A stretch of 64,000 nucleotides of DNA from Ascoidea rubescens DSM 1968 (lineage: Eukaryota; Ascomycota; Saccharomycetes; Ascoideales; Ascoideaceae): contig NW_017962918.1 of the NCBI RefSeq assembly GCF_001661345.1, positions 1 to 64,000 on the forward strand, written 5' to 3'. The notes beneath the pieces are model-generated. The model had not been told where the DNA came from, made no database searches, and worked only from the letters and a program-made list of their open reading frames with translations. The translations under genes and the position numbers were made by a program. Shown here piece by piece: positions 10,971-21,129 of this stretch; positions within the stretch are counted from its first letter, which is position 1, and each line of letters begins with the position of its first letter.

Positions 10971-13616
10971 ACGCCTTTTCTTTGTGTAGCTGTTTAAATC
11001 ACGAAACCACGAAACCACGAAACCACTTTCCGAGCCGCTGGTGCTTTGCACCGAACACCAGCAGCCCCCGTGACCACCGCCGGCCCATGTCTGTGGTCTC
11101 GATGCTATTTTTACGCTGTTTGTTTTGTGCTTGTTTTGTGATCTCATTGGGTCTTGTTTGTGAATATTCTGACCTTGGGTAAATTCCATCTCTGATGCTC
11201 TGAAAGGTATTTAAACACCTCCATTTCCCTGTTTTTCTTTTACTTTCTTCTTTTCTTTCTTTTTCTTCTCATCCAGCATCAAAACCTCAAAGGTATTGAT
11301 TTTTTTGATTCTGTTTCCCTTTCCTTTCTTGTTTTCTTACTAACTCACCGTTTCTCACTCAATCTCCTTTTTTCTTTCTGTCGGCGCTTAATTTCAGCTA
11401 ATCCATATCGATGCAATCGATCAAATTCCCCTAATCTGTTTCATATATCATCTACACTTCTTTTATCAATCAATCTACTGGCTTATAACTTATATTTGAC
11501 GATCAGCTAATCTCAATGTTTCCCTCTTTATCTGTGATCAATCTACTAACTCTTTTATCTCACTGTAGATTTTCAGTCCCTTTTTTTGTTAAGTAAAGGG
11601 TGAAAAAAAGTATAAAAATTCTCCCTCATAGTTGTCTTCTTTTGTTCTCTTTGGTTTTCATTTTCAATGAATTTTATCACAGCATATTGAAATATAAGGT
11701 TTCTTTCCTCTGGTTATTTTTATATTTTTTCCATTGATTGTCTTGTTTTGTCTTGTTTTGTTTTTAAAAAGTTTGATTTAATTTGATTTGATACAATGTC
11801 CATATAATTGATAGATTTTTCAGATTAAAAAAGTTAAAATTCTTTACTTAATGTCTTTTTTACCTATCCATCCTGTCTTTTAGTTCATTTCATGATCCTG
11901 TCTTAATTTCTTTTCATTTTTTTTAAAAGTTTGTTTTTTTAAAAAAATATTCACATCCATATATTTTTTTTTTTTGCTTGTTCTTGTTCATCTTTTTTTC
12001 CTTTTCATTTTCCATTCTTTTCTCTTGTTGTCCCTTTTTGTTTTTCAAATTAATCACTTCCATTCTCTTTTTTTCATCTGTGTATTTCAACAAAAAAATC
12101 CTGTACATTAATCATTGATATCTTCAAATATCTCAAAATCAATTTCAATACTAAAATTAAATTCAATATCAATCCAAGATTAATATGAATATCAAATCTG
12201 ATTTCCTTCATTTCCTATAGATTGGGTTCTTGTTATTTAATACAACTAATTATAAATACAAATACAAATATTGCAAATAGTATAATTAATCAATTAATAT
12301 TGTTTTTTTATGGTTTTATAATGATTTTAAAATCTTTCCTTATTCATTTATAATATTTCATACTTCATGTCGTTGTTGTTTTTTTTTTACTCTATCAATT
12401 AGGATTCTATCATTTCACTTCAACTTATTTCAATTTAATTTTTTTTAAAATTTTAATTTTGCATTCTTCAATTGGAAAAGATAAAGAAAGTCTTATGTTT
12501 CAATTTCTTCAATTAATTAATAGAGAACAAAAATTTTTATCAATTTACAGGATATTTTAATTTGTTTATAAACAAAATGGAGATTAAAAATAAAATAAAA
12601 AAAAAAGATTCAGGTTATTTAAATTTAAAGGAATTTGTCAATTGTTTCCAATATTCCAATTTTTTTTTTATTCCAATTTTAATGTCAATAGCTAGTTTTA
12701 AAACTCTACGGGTACTCTCAATATGTTTTTTGGGTTAATTTTTATTAAATCTATCAAGTTCAAGTTTCAAAGTTTAAACATAAATTTACAAAAAGAAAAA
12801 AGAAAACTTACTAAAAGAAAAAAAATTGCAAAATAATAATTCACTTATTGTCACAATTATTTTTTTATGTTTTTATTATTCAATTTTTTTTTCATTTTTA
12901 TTTTTTTTTTGCACATTAATGATGCTAATGTTACTTTGGTGGTTTTTTTTTCCGGGGTTTAAAAGTTTTTTTCTGTTTTTATATTCTTGAAAATTTAAAA
13001 TTATCTTTTTGAAAGTTAAAAATCGTTTATGATAAGAATATTTAATATCAATTGAGCTAAAATAATATATTGGAACAGATTACTAAATGTACATGGTTTT
13101 AACTCTTCAAAAAAAAATTCATATAAATATTACTTTGTTCCACGATTTTTCAATCATATGAAGGTATAGGCCATTTTTTAATTAAAGGTGAAGAAAATGC
13201 TCCAATCAATCAAAGCTCTGATGTTTATTTTATTTGATTACAACTAAAGGTTTACACTGTCTTCTAATTTTGCAATTTATCTCTAGAATATTCTAATTCC
13301 AAATCTTGGTGTTGTTTTTTATATCTATAATATTAATGTCACTACAAATATCAAAGTGTTTTTCGTTATCGTGTTTCTTATTCCAAATTTGTTTCATCAA
13401 TTAAATGTGTATTACTTATATTTTACAATAGATAAAGCATTCATTCATAAATGTCATTTATAATATCTAAGGTTATGATTTATATTAAAACGGGTACCAA
13501 TGTTTTTATTTTTATGTTTTATTTTAATTTTTATATTTTTTTTTGGTTTTGGTGATTGGTCTATCGATGAGATTTGATTGACAAAATTGATACAGTATTC
13601 AGATCTTGGGTTTTAG
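10971..13616. other. Long pyrimidine-rich intergenic region with promoter-like start and two TACTAAC motifs
   Basis: No open frame longer than about 65 codons is found, and none has a motif. After LEU2 there is a GC-rich patch (about 11030-11110), then TATTTAAA (about 11210), then a long T/C-rich track, the usual look of a strong yeast promoter. Perfect TACTAAC branch-point sequences occur at 11338-11344 (followed by TTTCAG ending at 11397) and at 11544-11550 (followed by TAG/CAG at 11566-11576). This could be a spliced untranslated leader or a long non-coding transcript. Nothing confirms that it is transcribed. Confidence 0.4.
11001..11024 (+). repeat. Three tandem 8-bp units after LEU2
   Basis: Three perfect copies of ACGAAACC lie 30 bp after the LEU2 stop. 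No function can be assigned. Confidence 0.8.
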
Positions 13617-13732
13617 TTTGATGAAAAGGAAGAGCTTTTTAAGCTTTTGAATTATGATGATTGTCCAGCAATTAAATCCTGGCTAAAGATACGTATTCAG
13701 CAGAATGAATTCTCGATATGGACATTTAATAT
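13617..13732 (+). other. Orphan exon-like open stretch with consensus splice signals
   Basis: This 116-nt segment is preceded by TTTTAG (13611-13616) and followed by the donor GTAAGT (13733). It reads without stops as protein-like sequence including LFKLLNYDDCPAIKSWLKI, with normal yeast codon usage. A pyrimidine-rich intron-like segment follows, ending TTTGCAG at 13799. Joining there would give seven more codons and a stop at 13819-13821. In-frame sequence before 13617 is closed by the TAG itself, so any gene would need upstream exons that I cannot find in the T-rich region. It may be a real spliced gene with small exons, a relic, or chance. I do not recognise the family. Confidence 0.3.
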
Positions 13733-13819
13733 GTAAGTATTTTCACTCCCGATTTTTTTCTTTGTTCTTTTTTCTTTTGTTTCTCTGTTTTCTTTGCAGA
13801 TTCTTGTTTATAAGCCAAT

Positions 13820-14375
13820 AAACCAGTAGATTGATTCACGCACTCAAACGCTGTCTAACGGTGAGAATCGCCACGCTCGCCCAAAAGAGCAATCAATTGT
13901 CAATTTCGAATGGCGGTGTGCTCAGCTCACGTGTCATCGCATCAACTAGCCACCCTTCACAGCTATGTTCAGATGGCTTGAAAAGAGCGGGCGGTGCAGC
14001 GCCACACACAGGCCACCAGACCCAAAATGAACCCCACCGAACACACCCCAGTTGCTCATCCACAAATGCTCAACTCCAGCCATCTTTGGCCAATGAGAAG
14101 CAGATACAGCATAATCACTTCACTCTCAACCAATTTGACAATTTGCTGCTACTATAACGCTATTTTCTTTTCTTTTAGCTCGACCGTCAAATGGTTAGAC
14201 ATTTTGACTTTCATTGATGTCTGCCAATTGCAAAAAAAAAACATATATATTTGCTTTCTTTTCCTATATCCTTTCTTTTTTTTGTTTGTGTAAATCCAAA
14301 AATATCAACAGTCTCATTGACTAATTAGTTATTTCTTTATCTGTTCCAATTTTCGTTTGAATTATCTTCCTCAAA
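13820..14375. other. MET3 upstream region with a GC-rich patch
   Basis: The GC-rich stretch (about 13830-14110) lies in AT-rich surroundings and contains a Cbf1 site (13927-13933) and GCCACACACAGGCCAC (about 13998), whose GCCAC cores resemble the Met31/32 motif on the opposite strand. Short open frames at 13831-14157 and 13994-14293 follow from base composition and are not called. A T-rich track leads into the MET3 start. Confidence 0.5.
13927..13933. promoter_or_regulatory. Cbf1-type site upstream of MET3
   Basis: TCACGTG is the Cbf1 (Cbf1-Met4-Met28) element found in sulfur-assimilation promoters of yeasts. It lies about 440 bp upstream of the MET3 start, inside the GC-rich patch. Methionine-repressible control is inferred from S. 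cerevisiae. Confidence 0.65.
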
Positions 14376-15962
14376 ATGGTTCTTCAACCTCACGGTGGTG
14401 TTCTCAAAGATTTAGTTGCTCATGATGCTGCTATAAAAGATGACTTGCTAAAAGAGGTTCCATCCTTGGTCAATCTCAATTTGACTGCAAGACAATTATG
14501 TGATTTAGAATTGATTCTTAATGGTGGTTTTTCTCCCTTGGATGGTTTCTTGAATCAAGATGATTATGAAAGTGTCGTGGATACCACTAGATTAAAATCT
14601 GGTATCTTATGGCCAATTCCAATAACTTTGGATCTCTCAAAGGAAACTGTTGATACCTTAAAAGTTGGTCAAAGAATTGCTCTAATAGATTTCAGAGATT
14701 TGAAACCATTGGCAATCTTAACAATTGAATCAGTCTATCAACCTGATAAACAAAAGGAAGCTCAAAATGTATTTAGAGGTGATCCTGAACATCCTGCTAT
14801 CAAATACTTATTTGAAACCGCCGGTGATTATTATGTTGGTGGTTCTTTACAAGGTATCCAATTTCCAATTCATTACGATTACACCAACATTAGAAAGAAC
14901 CCAACTCAATTAAGATTGGAATTCACATCAAACCACTGGAATAAAGTTGTTGCTTTCCAAACAAGAAATCCAATGCATTTATCTCATCATCAATTAACTT
15001 TAAGAGCTGGTAAAGATCTTAATAGTAAAATATTGATTCACCCAGTTGTTGGTTTAACTAAGCCCGGTGATATTGATCACTTTACAAGAGCCAAGGTTTA
15101 CAATGAAATTGTCAAAAAATATCCTCCAGGTATTGTTTCATTATCTCTATTACCTTTAGCAATGAGAATGGGTGGTGATAAAGAAGCTTTATGGCATGCA
15201 ATTATTAGAAAAAACTATGGTGCTACTCATTTCATTGTTGGTAGAGACCACGCAGGCCCAGGTAAAAACTCAAAGGGTGTCGACTTCTATGGCCCTTATG
15301 ATGCTCAGGTTTTACTAGAAAAATATGTCGATGAAATCGGGATCACAATTGTTCCTTTCAGAATGGTCACTTATTTACCTGATAAAGATCGTTATGCTCC
15401 AATCGACGAAATTGATTTAAAGACAACTAAAACATGGAATATTTCAGGTACCGATTTAAGAAACAAATTGAAAAACGGTGATCCAATACCTGAATGGTTT
15501 ACTTATCCCGAAATTGCTAAAATTTTGCAAAATAGATACCCCAAAAAGACTTTACAAAGTTTCATCCTATATCTAAAATCATCAAAGCCAAATGAGGCAT
15601 TCAATGCTGTTGCTTTATCCAATGCTTTACAATCAACATTCAACCAATTTGAAAATAACAGACATGTTACCGTTTTAGACTTGAATCAATTAAAATTAAA
15701 GTTAAATCAAGTTGATTATTTTGTAAAAGAATTGTATAAATCTGGTTCAATTATTTTAATAATTGATGAAAATTTTAATAAAGAAGCTTATTTAAGCTTC
15801 AAAAACCACACTATTAAAGGTGAAATTTCTAATTTTACTTTAATTGGTGTTAATGATGATGATGAAATCAACACGCTCAGTGCTAAAATTGTTGAAGATT
15901 CCTATGATGCTGTTCAAGAAGTCATTTTTTATTTACATGACCAAGGTTTCTATAAATTTTAA
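14376..15962 (+). CDS. MET3: ATP sulfurylase (sulfate adenylyltransferase)
   Basis: This is a 528-residue enzyme making adenosine-5'-phosphosulfate from ATP and sulfate, the first step of sulfate assimilation. The N-terminal PUA-like domain has the usual LNGGFSPLDGF motif. The catalytic domain has QTRNPMHLSHHQ (the QTRNPxHxxH motif) and GRDHAGPGKNSKG (the GRDHAGPG motif). A C-terminal domain of about 130 residues follows, as in S. cerevisiae Met3 (511 residues). It lacks an obvious P-loop, so it is not an active APS kinase domain. The start at 14376 gives the conserved N-terminus (PHGGVLKDL). It converges with PDX1 across 325 bp. Confidence 0.98.
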   Translation: MVLQPHGGVLKDLVAHDAAIKDDLLKEVPSLVNLNLTARQLCDLELILNGGFSPLDGFLNQDDYESVVDTTRLKSGILWPIPITLDLSKETVDTLKVGQRIALIDFRDLKPLAILTIESVYQPDKQKEAQNVFRGDPEHPAIKYLFETAGDYYVGGSLQGIQFPIHYDYTNIRKNPTQLRLEFTSNHWNKVVAFQTRNPMHLSHHQLTLRAGKDLNSKILIHPVVGLTKPGDIDHFTRAKVYNEIVKKYPPGIVSLSLLPLAMRMGGDKEALWHAIIRKNYGATHFIVGRDHAGPGKNSKGVDFYGPYDAQVLLEKYVDEIGITIVPFRMVTYLPDKDRYAPIDEIDLKTTKTWNISGTDLRNKLKNGDPIPEWFTYPEIAKILQNRYPKKTLQSFILYLKSSKPNEAFNAVALSNALQSTFNQFENNRHVTVLDLNQLKLKLNQVDYFVKELYKSGSIILIIDENFNKEAYLSFKNHTIKGEISNFTLIGVNDDDEINTLSAKIVEDSYDAVQEVIFYLHDQGFYKF

Positions 15963-16287
15963 AAGTTGAGGTGATGATAATAAATGAATAAATTTGTTGT
16001 TTTTTTTTTTGCTTATTTTATCGTTTTTGTTTTCTATTTTTATGTCACTTTCCATTTATCACCATTTTTTTCCAAGTACTTTATAAATTTATCACTCGAT
16101 AAATTCAGGAGACTAGAATAAATTTTTTGTCTAATATTTAAATAATTTATCTAAAATAAAGTAAAAAACACTATAAATAGCCTAGTAGCTAGTACATATA
16201 AATCCTATATAAGTAGGATGATAATAGTAAATATAAAAAAAAAGATAAATATGAAAAGAATTATATATATGAAAAAGCAATTACATA
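15963..16287. other. Convergent spacer between MET3 and PDX1
   Basis: This is AT-rich 3' flank with poly-T runs and TATATAAA-type signals that can serve 3'-end formation on either strand. Nothing else is seen. Confidence 0.5.
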
Positions 16288-17692
16288 TCATAATTCGGGT
16301 TGTAAAAATTCACCCAATTTTTGCAAATAAATATTTGCTTTTTCTTTAGCATCACCAACTTTATCATTTAGTAAAAGTTCTACCTCAACTGTTGGTTGAG
16401 CTGAATAGTTTGAAGAGTTTGAATTTTGAGTTAATAAATCAAAAATTGAGGGTTTTGAGGTTGAATTTGAATTTGAAATGGCAGAGTAATTAATTTTCAA
16501 ATTTTTTATTTGAAATCTTTCAATATTTGAAGGTGTTACCAAGTCTTCGAATAGTTCGTCGTAATAATCGGAATTGATTGCATGTTTTTGGTAAGCTAAT
16601 GATTCAGATTTTTTGGAAGCTTCATTGATATATTCGGAGATTGTAAAGGGTTTAACTTTACCAATGGATTGCTTTTGTAATTCAATTAGTGTTGATAAGT
16701 TATAAGTTTGAGATAATATGATCGGTTGTGGCTTTGGTTTACTGACTGGAGCTGGAGCAGTCGATTGAGAATCTTTGGAATCTATAGCTTTTTCAGGTGC
16801 AGCAGCTGATGATGAAGCAGAACCAGCGGATGTTAATTTAATTGGAGTAGCAACAATGTTTGATAGATCGAGATGATCATGCTTGTGAATATATTCATTA
16901 AGTTTATTTAAGGAATCCTTTGAAGCTTTTCCTAAATAAACTAAAACATCACCTTTCAAGATCCTACCATTGGGGCCCGATGCTTTAATTTTTGCTAGGG
17001 CATCATCACGAGAAATGTTATTTTCGGACAATAAATTTGAAACTGATGGGAAAAAAGTTTGATTTGAATTTGCAGTATTGGAAGTTGAAATTGAGTTGGA
17101 ATCAATTGATTGATTTGGGGTTTCTGAAGTTGATTTTGAATCCATTTTTTCGGATTTATCAGCGGAACTTGAGGCTTTTTGATTTGACTTAGTCAGAGCT
17201 TTAGAGGCAGATTCAGGTCCAGGTTCAGATTCGGGAATTTTCAAAGTTGATAAATCGTCATCAGGTTCAGCTATCCAAGCTATAGTTTTACCAACAGGAA
17301 TATCCTTTGTGCCAGCAGGAACCAAAATTTTGGCCAATATACCATCATCCTGAGCCTCAACATCAATTTGAGCTTTGTCGGTTTCAACCTCTAACAAGAC
17401 CTGGCCAGATTGATAAGCTTGACCCTCCTTGACTTTCCAGTCGACTAACCCACCAATGTCCATGGTTGGGGACATTGCAGGAAAAGCAAATGGAGAGAGA
17501 TTAGAATTGAGGCAAGAAACATGAAAGGCTAGAGACAAACAAACAATGGGGATTGAATCACAGAGAGTTAGAAATGGAAAGGAAAAGTGGGTATTGTGTG
17601 GATGGAAAAGAGCGATCTTTCTTACCTCTTGATCTTGCAAAAGAGCAAGTCAAACGTACTGCTGGCGATCTGGCAGATACTAAACTGAACAT
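16288..17692 (-). CDS. PDX1: Pyruvate dehydrogenase complex protein X (E3-binding protein), with one intron
   Basis: This is a mitochondrial matrix structural subunit that anchors E3 (dihydrolipoamide dehydrogenase) to the E2 core. Exon 1 is 17626-17692 and exon 2 is 16288-17528. The 97-nt intron (17529-17625) has donor GTAAGA, branch-like TTCTAAC (17567-17573) and acceptor CTCTAG, and the phase is exact. The spliced protein has 435 residues. It begins with an Arg/Ser-rich presequence (MFSLVSARSPAVRLTCSFAR) joined to AFHVSCLN. The lipoyl domain follows, with lipoyl-Lys74 in ETDKAQ. The peripheral E3-binding domain (about residues 195-245) contains KASGPNGRILKGDV. No acyltransferase HxxxD motif is seen, which separates it from E2 (Lat1). 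Without the intron, the exon 2 frame has no Met before the lipoyl domain except a TTG-initiated run. Confidence 0.9.
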
Positions 17693-17890
17693 TTGCTGCT
17701 GAGTGTAGCTGATTGTAATTGGGAATTGGCTCCAGAAATGCAGACAGCAGAGCAAAAGGTGAACAAAGAAGTAGAGAAAGAGAAGGAAAAGCTTTATGAT
17801 CTTCATGAGGAGAGCAGCCCACGCCGGTTTTCGTGCGTGGGATGCCGCCGGATAATTCTTCCGACGCGAGCCGAACAAACACACGTGCGT

Positions 17891-18808
17891 CTATGCGTCC
17901 TTATATGTGGATACGCGTTGATGTGCGTTATCCACAGCCGTGGTAGCAGGTTTTCCGAGCTTCTTCCGGAGACCTTCGCGTTTTTTGCGTTCTCTTCGAG
18001 CTTCTTTGGTTTCTGGTGTTGTTGCGCTGATGCTGTTTTGGGTGTCTGTGGTGATGAAGCTCTTGATTGCGCTGTAGAGCATGTCGAGTTTCTTTGTGTT
18101 TTCGTTGAACCGGTCTATTGAAAGCTGGGTTACTATTTTCAAGTAGTTTTCATCAACAAACAACTCCAATTCGTTGTTGGATTCATTTAGATAGCCAATG
18201 GGGATGTCCAATTTGATGGATATTCTGACACCTAGCAAGTTGTTGGTGCCAATTCCAGATTCCCTGAATCCACAGCTCATTGCAATCTTATAAACATTTG
18301 AAGCAGCTTCAAAGTTTCGGCACTTGATATGTAAGATTAACGGCTCAAATTTAAATAAAATATATCTTTTCACTAAAGAATCATTTATTATTTCTTCATT
18401 ATTATTATTATTATCATTTAGAAATTTAAAGTTCAAGTCTTTGTACCAGTTTTTTAGTTCCGCTTTATCATGAGTAACAAATAACCATTTACCTCCTTCA
18501 CCTTTTCCACCAATTTTGATGTTGTTACTATCAGGGGTCTCAATATCCAGTATTAGTTTGTCATTATCTTGATGATTATTTTCAGTAAACTTTAGGTTTT
18601 TGATTTTTGAACCTTCTAAAAACACACTGACTCTACCAGAACAAGAACTTGTAGTCACCAAATCCTTATGGGTGTTGATCAATTGAATAATAGGAATGCA
18701 CAACTCGTCAATTGTTCCCTTAGGAGAAGCATCAGGGAGTTGATCTGAATTAGTAGCTATTTCTTCCAATATGCTTTTTTTTTTTTGATCGAATGAATCT
18801 TGTTTCAT
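17891..18808 (-). CDS. TYW3: tRNA wybutosine-synthesizing methyltransferase TYW3
   Basis: This is a 305-residue SAM-dependent enzyme that methylates the wybutosine precursor base at position 37 of tRNA-Phe. The N-terminal half has the TYW3 signatures: FDQKKKSILEEI, TTSSCSGRVSVF and GGKGEGGKWLFVTHD. Further conserved blocks follow (ESGIGTNNLLGVRISIKLDIP, read here in two parts). The basic C-terminal tail (RRERKKREGLRKKLGK) is normal for the family. The gene lies 198 bp upstream of PDX1 on the same strand. A CACGTG lies just past its stop, in the PDX1 promoter. The window also has two tRNA-Phe genes, the substrate of this pathway, which is probably coincidence. Confidence 0.93.
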   Translation of the reverse strand: MKQDSFDQKKKSILEEIATNSDQLPDASPKGTIDELCIPIIQLINTHKDLVTTSSCSGRVSVFLEGSKIKNLKFTENNHQDNDKLILDIETPDSNNIKIGGKGEGGKWLFVTHDKAELKNWYKDLNFKFLNDNNNNNEEIINDSLVKRYILFKFEPLILHIKCRNFEAASNVYKIAMSCGFRESGIGTNNLLGVRISIKLDIPIGYLNESNNELELFVDENYLKIVTQLSIDRFNENTKKLDMLYSAIKSFITTDTQNSISATTPETKEARRERKKREGLRKKLGKPATTAVDNAHQRVSTYKDA

Positions 18809-18927
18809 TTTAATTTTTCCTATTAATTTTTTGATGTCCTATAACCAGTGACATTGTTTCTTTGAAAAATTAGAAAAAGTAGAGAAATAAAAAGAAAAAG
18901 TTTAACTTTGAAAAGATTAAAAGCAAA

Positions 18928-19000
18928 TGGACGAGTTGGGAGTTGAACCCAAGACCTTCTGCATGCTAGGCAGACGCGCTACCAACTGCGCCACACGCCC
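18928..19000 (-). tRNA. tRNA-Ala (AGC)
   Basis: This is a 73-nt intronless tRNA. The anticodon loop CTAGCAT between stems TCTGC/GCAGA gives anticodon AGC. The acceptor stem carries G3-U70, the alanine identity pair. The A-box (GTGGCGCAGTTGG) and B-box (GGTTCAACTCC) are intact. A LINE copy is inserted 77-91 bp upstream of its 5' end. Confidence 0.97.
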
Positions 19001-19091
19001 CTTCCACTGCTTTTAAGATTATGCTTATATTTAAATTATCATGATTGATATATAAAAAAATGCATTATGTAATGAGAAGAGAACGAGGTTT

Positions 19092-19528
19092 CCTTTGGTG
19101 AAGATATCCAGTGGAAGGCTGAGTATATGAGCAGTAACCAATGCAAATGTTCCCTTCCAAATCCGACGATAATTCATTATATCTTCCAATGTCCAACCAA
19201 TTCACAGGCTAGAATCCGATCAGAGATTCCAACAATTCTCTCTGACGAAGTGGACCCAAATATTATTCACACATACCTAGGCACTAAATGGGGCATATGT
19301 AAACTCATTATATTCATCTCCCATGCATGGCAATTCATAAGGTAATTTGACACCAGCATACATCTTCTTAGATTTCACACTCCTGTCTTTGATGTGAGTT
19401 TTCTTCCTATTTACTAGGTTTCCTCACATCTACGGTAGAATTACAAAGATAGCATTCACTCTTATATATAGATATAACACCGTGCAAGAACCCCGAAAAA
19501 GTGGGCACTTAGCAACTTTTAAAAAAAA
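19092..19528 (+). mobile_element. LINE family 2 copy, 5'-truncated, beside tRNA-Ala
   Basis: This is a 437-bp non-LTR retrotransposon fragment flanked by a perfect 15-bp target duplication AAGAGAACGAGGTTT (19077-19091 and 19529-19543). It ends in a poly-A tail (19521-19530). It starts inside the C-terminal ORF and encodes the zinc-knuckle CKC...HYIFQC (C-x-C-x(n)-H-x(4)-C), which follows the catalytic part of many LINE ORF2 proteins, with a stop near 19346. The 3' UTR contains the hairpin arms GATGTGAG (19391-19398) and CTCACATC (19423-19430). The insertion point is 77-91 bp upstream of tRNA-Ala, head-to-head with it. Confidence 0.85.
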
Positions 19529-19687
19529 AAGAGAACGAGGTTTGAGATTTGAGATTTGAGGTTTGAAGTTATGATATGCAATATTTCTATATTTCAATAT
19601 ATTATTATATTATCACACTATTATTTTACTATAATTATACTATTATATCAGTAAAAGTTTTGACTATTTGTCTTAAAATTATAAGAA

Positions 19688-19853
19688 ATGGGTTCTGCTG
19701 CTTCAAAGTCTTCTGGAAGAAAGTTAACTCAAGATATTTCGAAAATCAGTCGAAATTCTAATACAATTAATTTAAATAGATCATCAAATATTGACCAATT
19801 ATCAAATGTTCATTTAAAGGAGAAATTAAAACGAGATCAGAATTCAATTACTG

Positions 19854-19952
<99 letters not shown>

Positions 19953-20794
19953 TAGTTGATGAAAATGATGCAATTAATAATCTATTAGATAAAAATAATG
20001 AAGCAAATTATAAAGATATAAATTATCTAATGAAAAATAAAAACAAAAATGAGTTTGATGAAAAATTCAAATATAAAGATGGATTCGATCCCGATTTCAA
20101 TAATAAAGCATTATCAATGGGTGTTGTTGAAATTAATGACGAAAAGTTTAAGTTAGATTCAAATAATTATGCAATACAATTATTGAAAAATCGAAAGAAA
20201 TTAAATGAGAAATATGACATAAACCCTGATTTAGATCAAGAAAATAATACTAATGATGATACTAATACATCTACTAATAAACCTATTAAGAATCCTATAA
20301 AGAATTCTATTAGCAAACCTATTAGTACTAATGATAACAAAAGAACTAAACGTGAAATACAACCTAATAAAGTAGTTCACCCGCAAATTATTTCTTCTAT
20401 TCTACAAGATTTGAAATCTGGGATATCAAAAGAAATGATTAACAGAACATATAATTTAGACAGAGAATTTTTAAATCAATTGGGCGATTTTTATACTGTT
20501 GCTACCAAGACATATGATGATGAAATTAAAGAAAATAAAGAAAAAAGAAGGCAATTGATTCGAATGAAAAAACAATTGATGATCTCAAATGATAATCCGA
20601 CCTCAGAGATGAATACCGAAAAAAATAAAGAAAATATTAGAAATATCGATCATCTTTTAAATAATCAATACAATAGTGAAAAATTCAAATCAAGTGATGA
20701 GACAAAAGATGATGACGACGATGATGATGATGACTTGTTCAATCCAGATGAGGATGATGATGACGATAAAATAGTGATTACTACTAATCGCTGA
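19688..20794 (+). CDS. N-myristoylation-type Asn-rich protein, function unknown
   Basis: This is a 368-residue hydrophilic protein. It begins MGSAASKS, a strong N-myristoylation signal (Gly2, Ser6, Lys7), so it is probably attached to a membrane. Residues 57-87 are 31 consecutive Asn, all encoded by AAT. The best-conserved-looking part is residues about 230-290 (HPQIISSILQDLKSG and the helix after it), which is rich in helix formers. The C-terminus is a long Asp run. I do not recognise the family. A small fungal group of myristoylated mitochondrial or vacuolar proteins is possible but unproven. The ATG at 19688 is fixed by the myristoylation motif. The gene starts only about 145 bp after the LINE insertion. 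Confidence 0.8.
19856..19948 (+). repeat. (AAT)31 trinucleotide repeat in coding sequence
   Basis: Thirty-one uninterrupted AAT codons encode poly-Asn. Such a pure repeat is expected to vary in length between strains. Confidence 0.97.
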
Positions 20795-21129
20795 TCGCTA
20801 ATGGCTAATGTCTGATTGGTGATCTTTTTTTGAAACTTGTAAATACTTGCCATGCTGTATTGTACATATCCCCTCCTATTGTGATTTGAGCATGAACAGA
20901 TCTAAAAATCATCACTCAAAAAGATAATTGTTCTAACAGCATATTTCTTGATGTAAAAGCAACATAAACCCTTATTTCTAAGTCTTATTCTCTTTCCGTG
21001 TAGTATTTTGCGACAAAATCTTTCTATTTCATTCTTTCCAATAAAAAAGCTGTTTCAATACTTTAAATTATCAAATCTCCCAATTTTTTAATATATTGCC
21101 ACTCAATTGAAGTCCATTTAAGCTTCTTG
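20795..21129. other. 3' flank, no gene
   Basis: This is AT-rich sequence after the Asn-rich gene. It leads into the LRR relic on the opposite strand. No open frame with a motif is seen. Confidence 0.4.

Noticed and set aside
11190-13740. Telomerase RNA or snRNA in the long T-rich region
   Set aside because: An Sm-like T-run followed by GG is present (about 13540), but there is no recognisable template or conserved snRNA core.
13831-14157. 108-codon frame before MET3
   Set aside because: It lies in the GC-rich MET3 promoter with the Cbf1 site and has no motif; it begins at a non-ATG codon.
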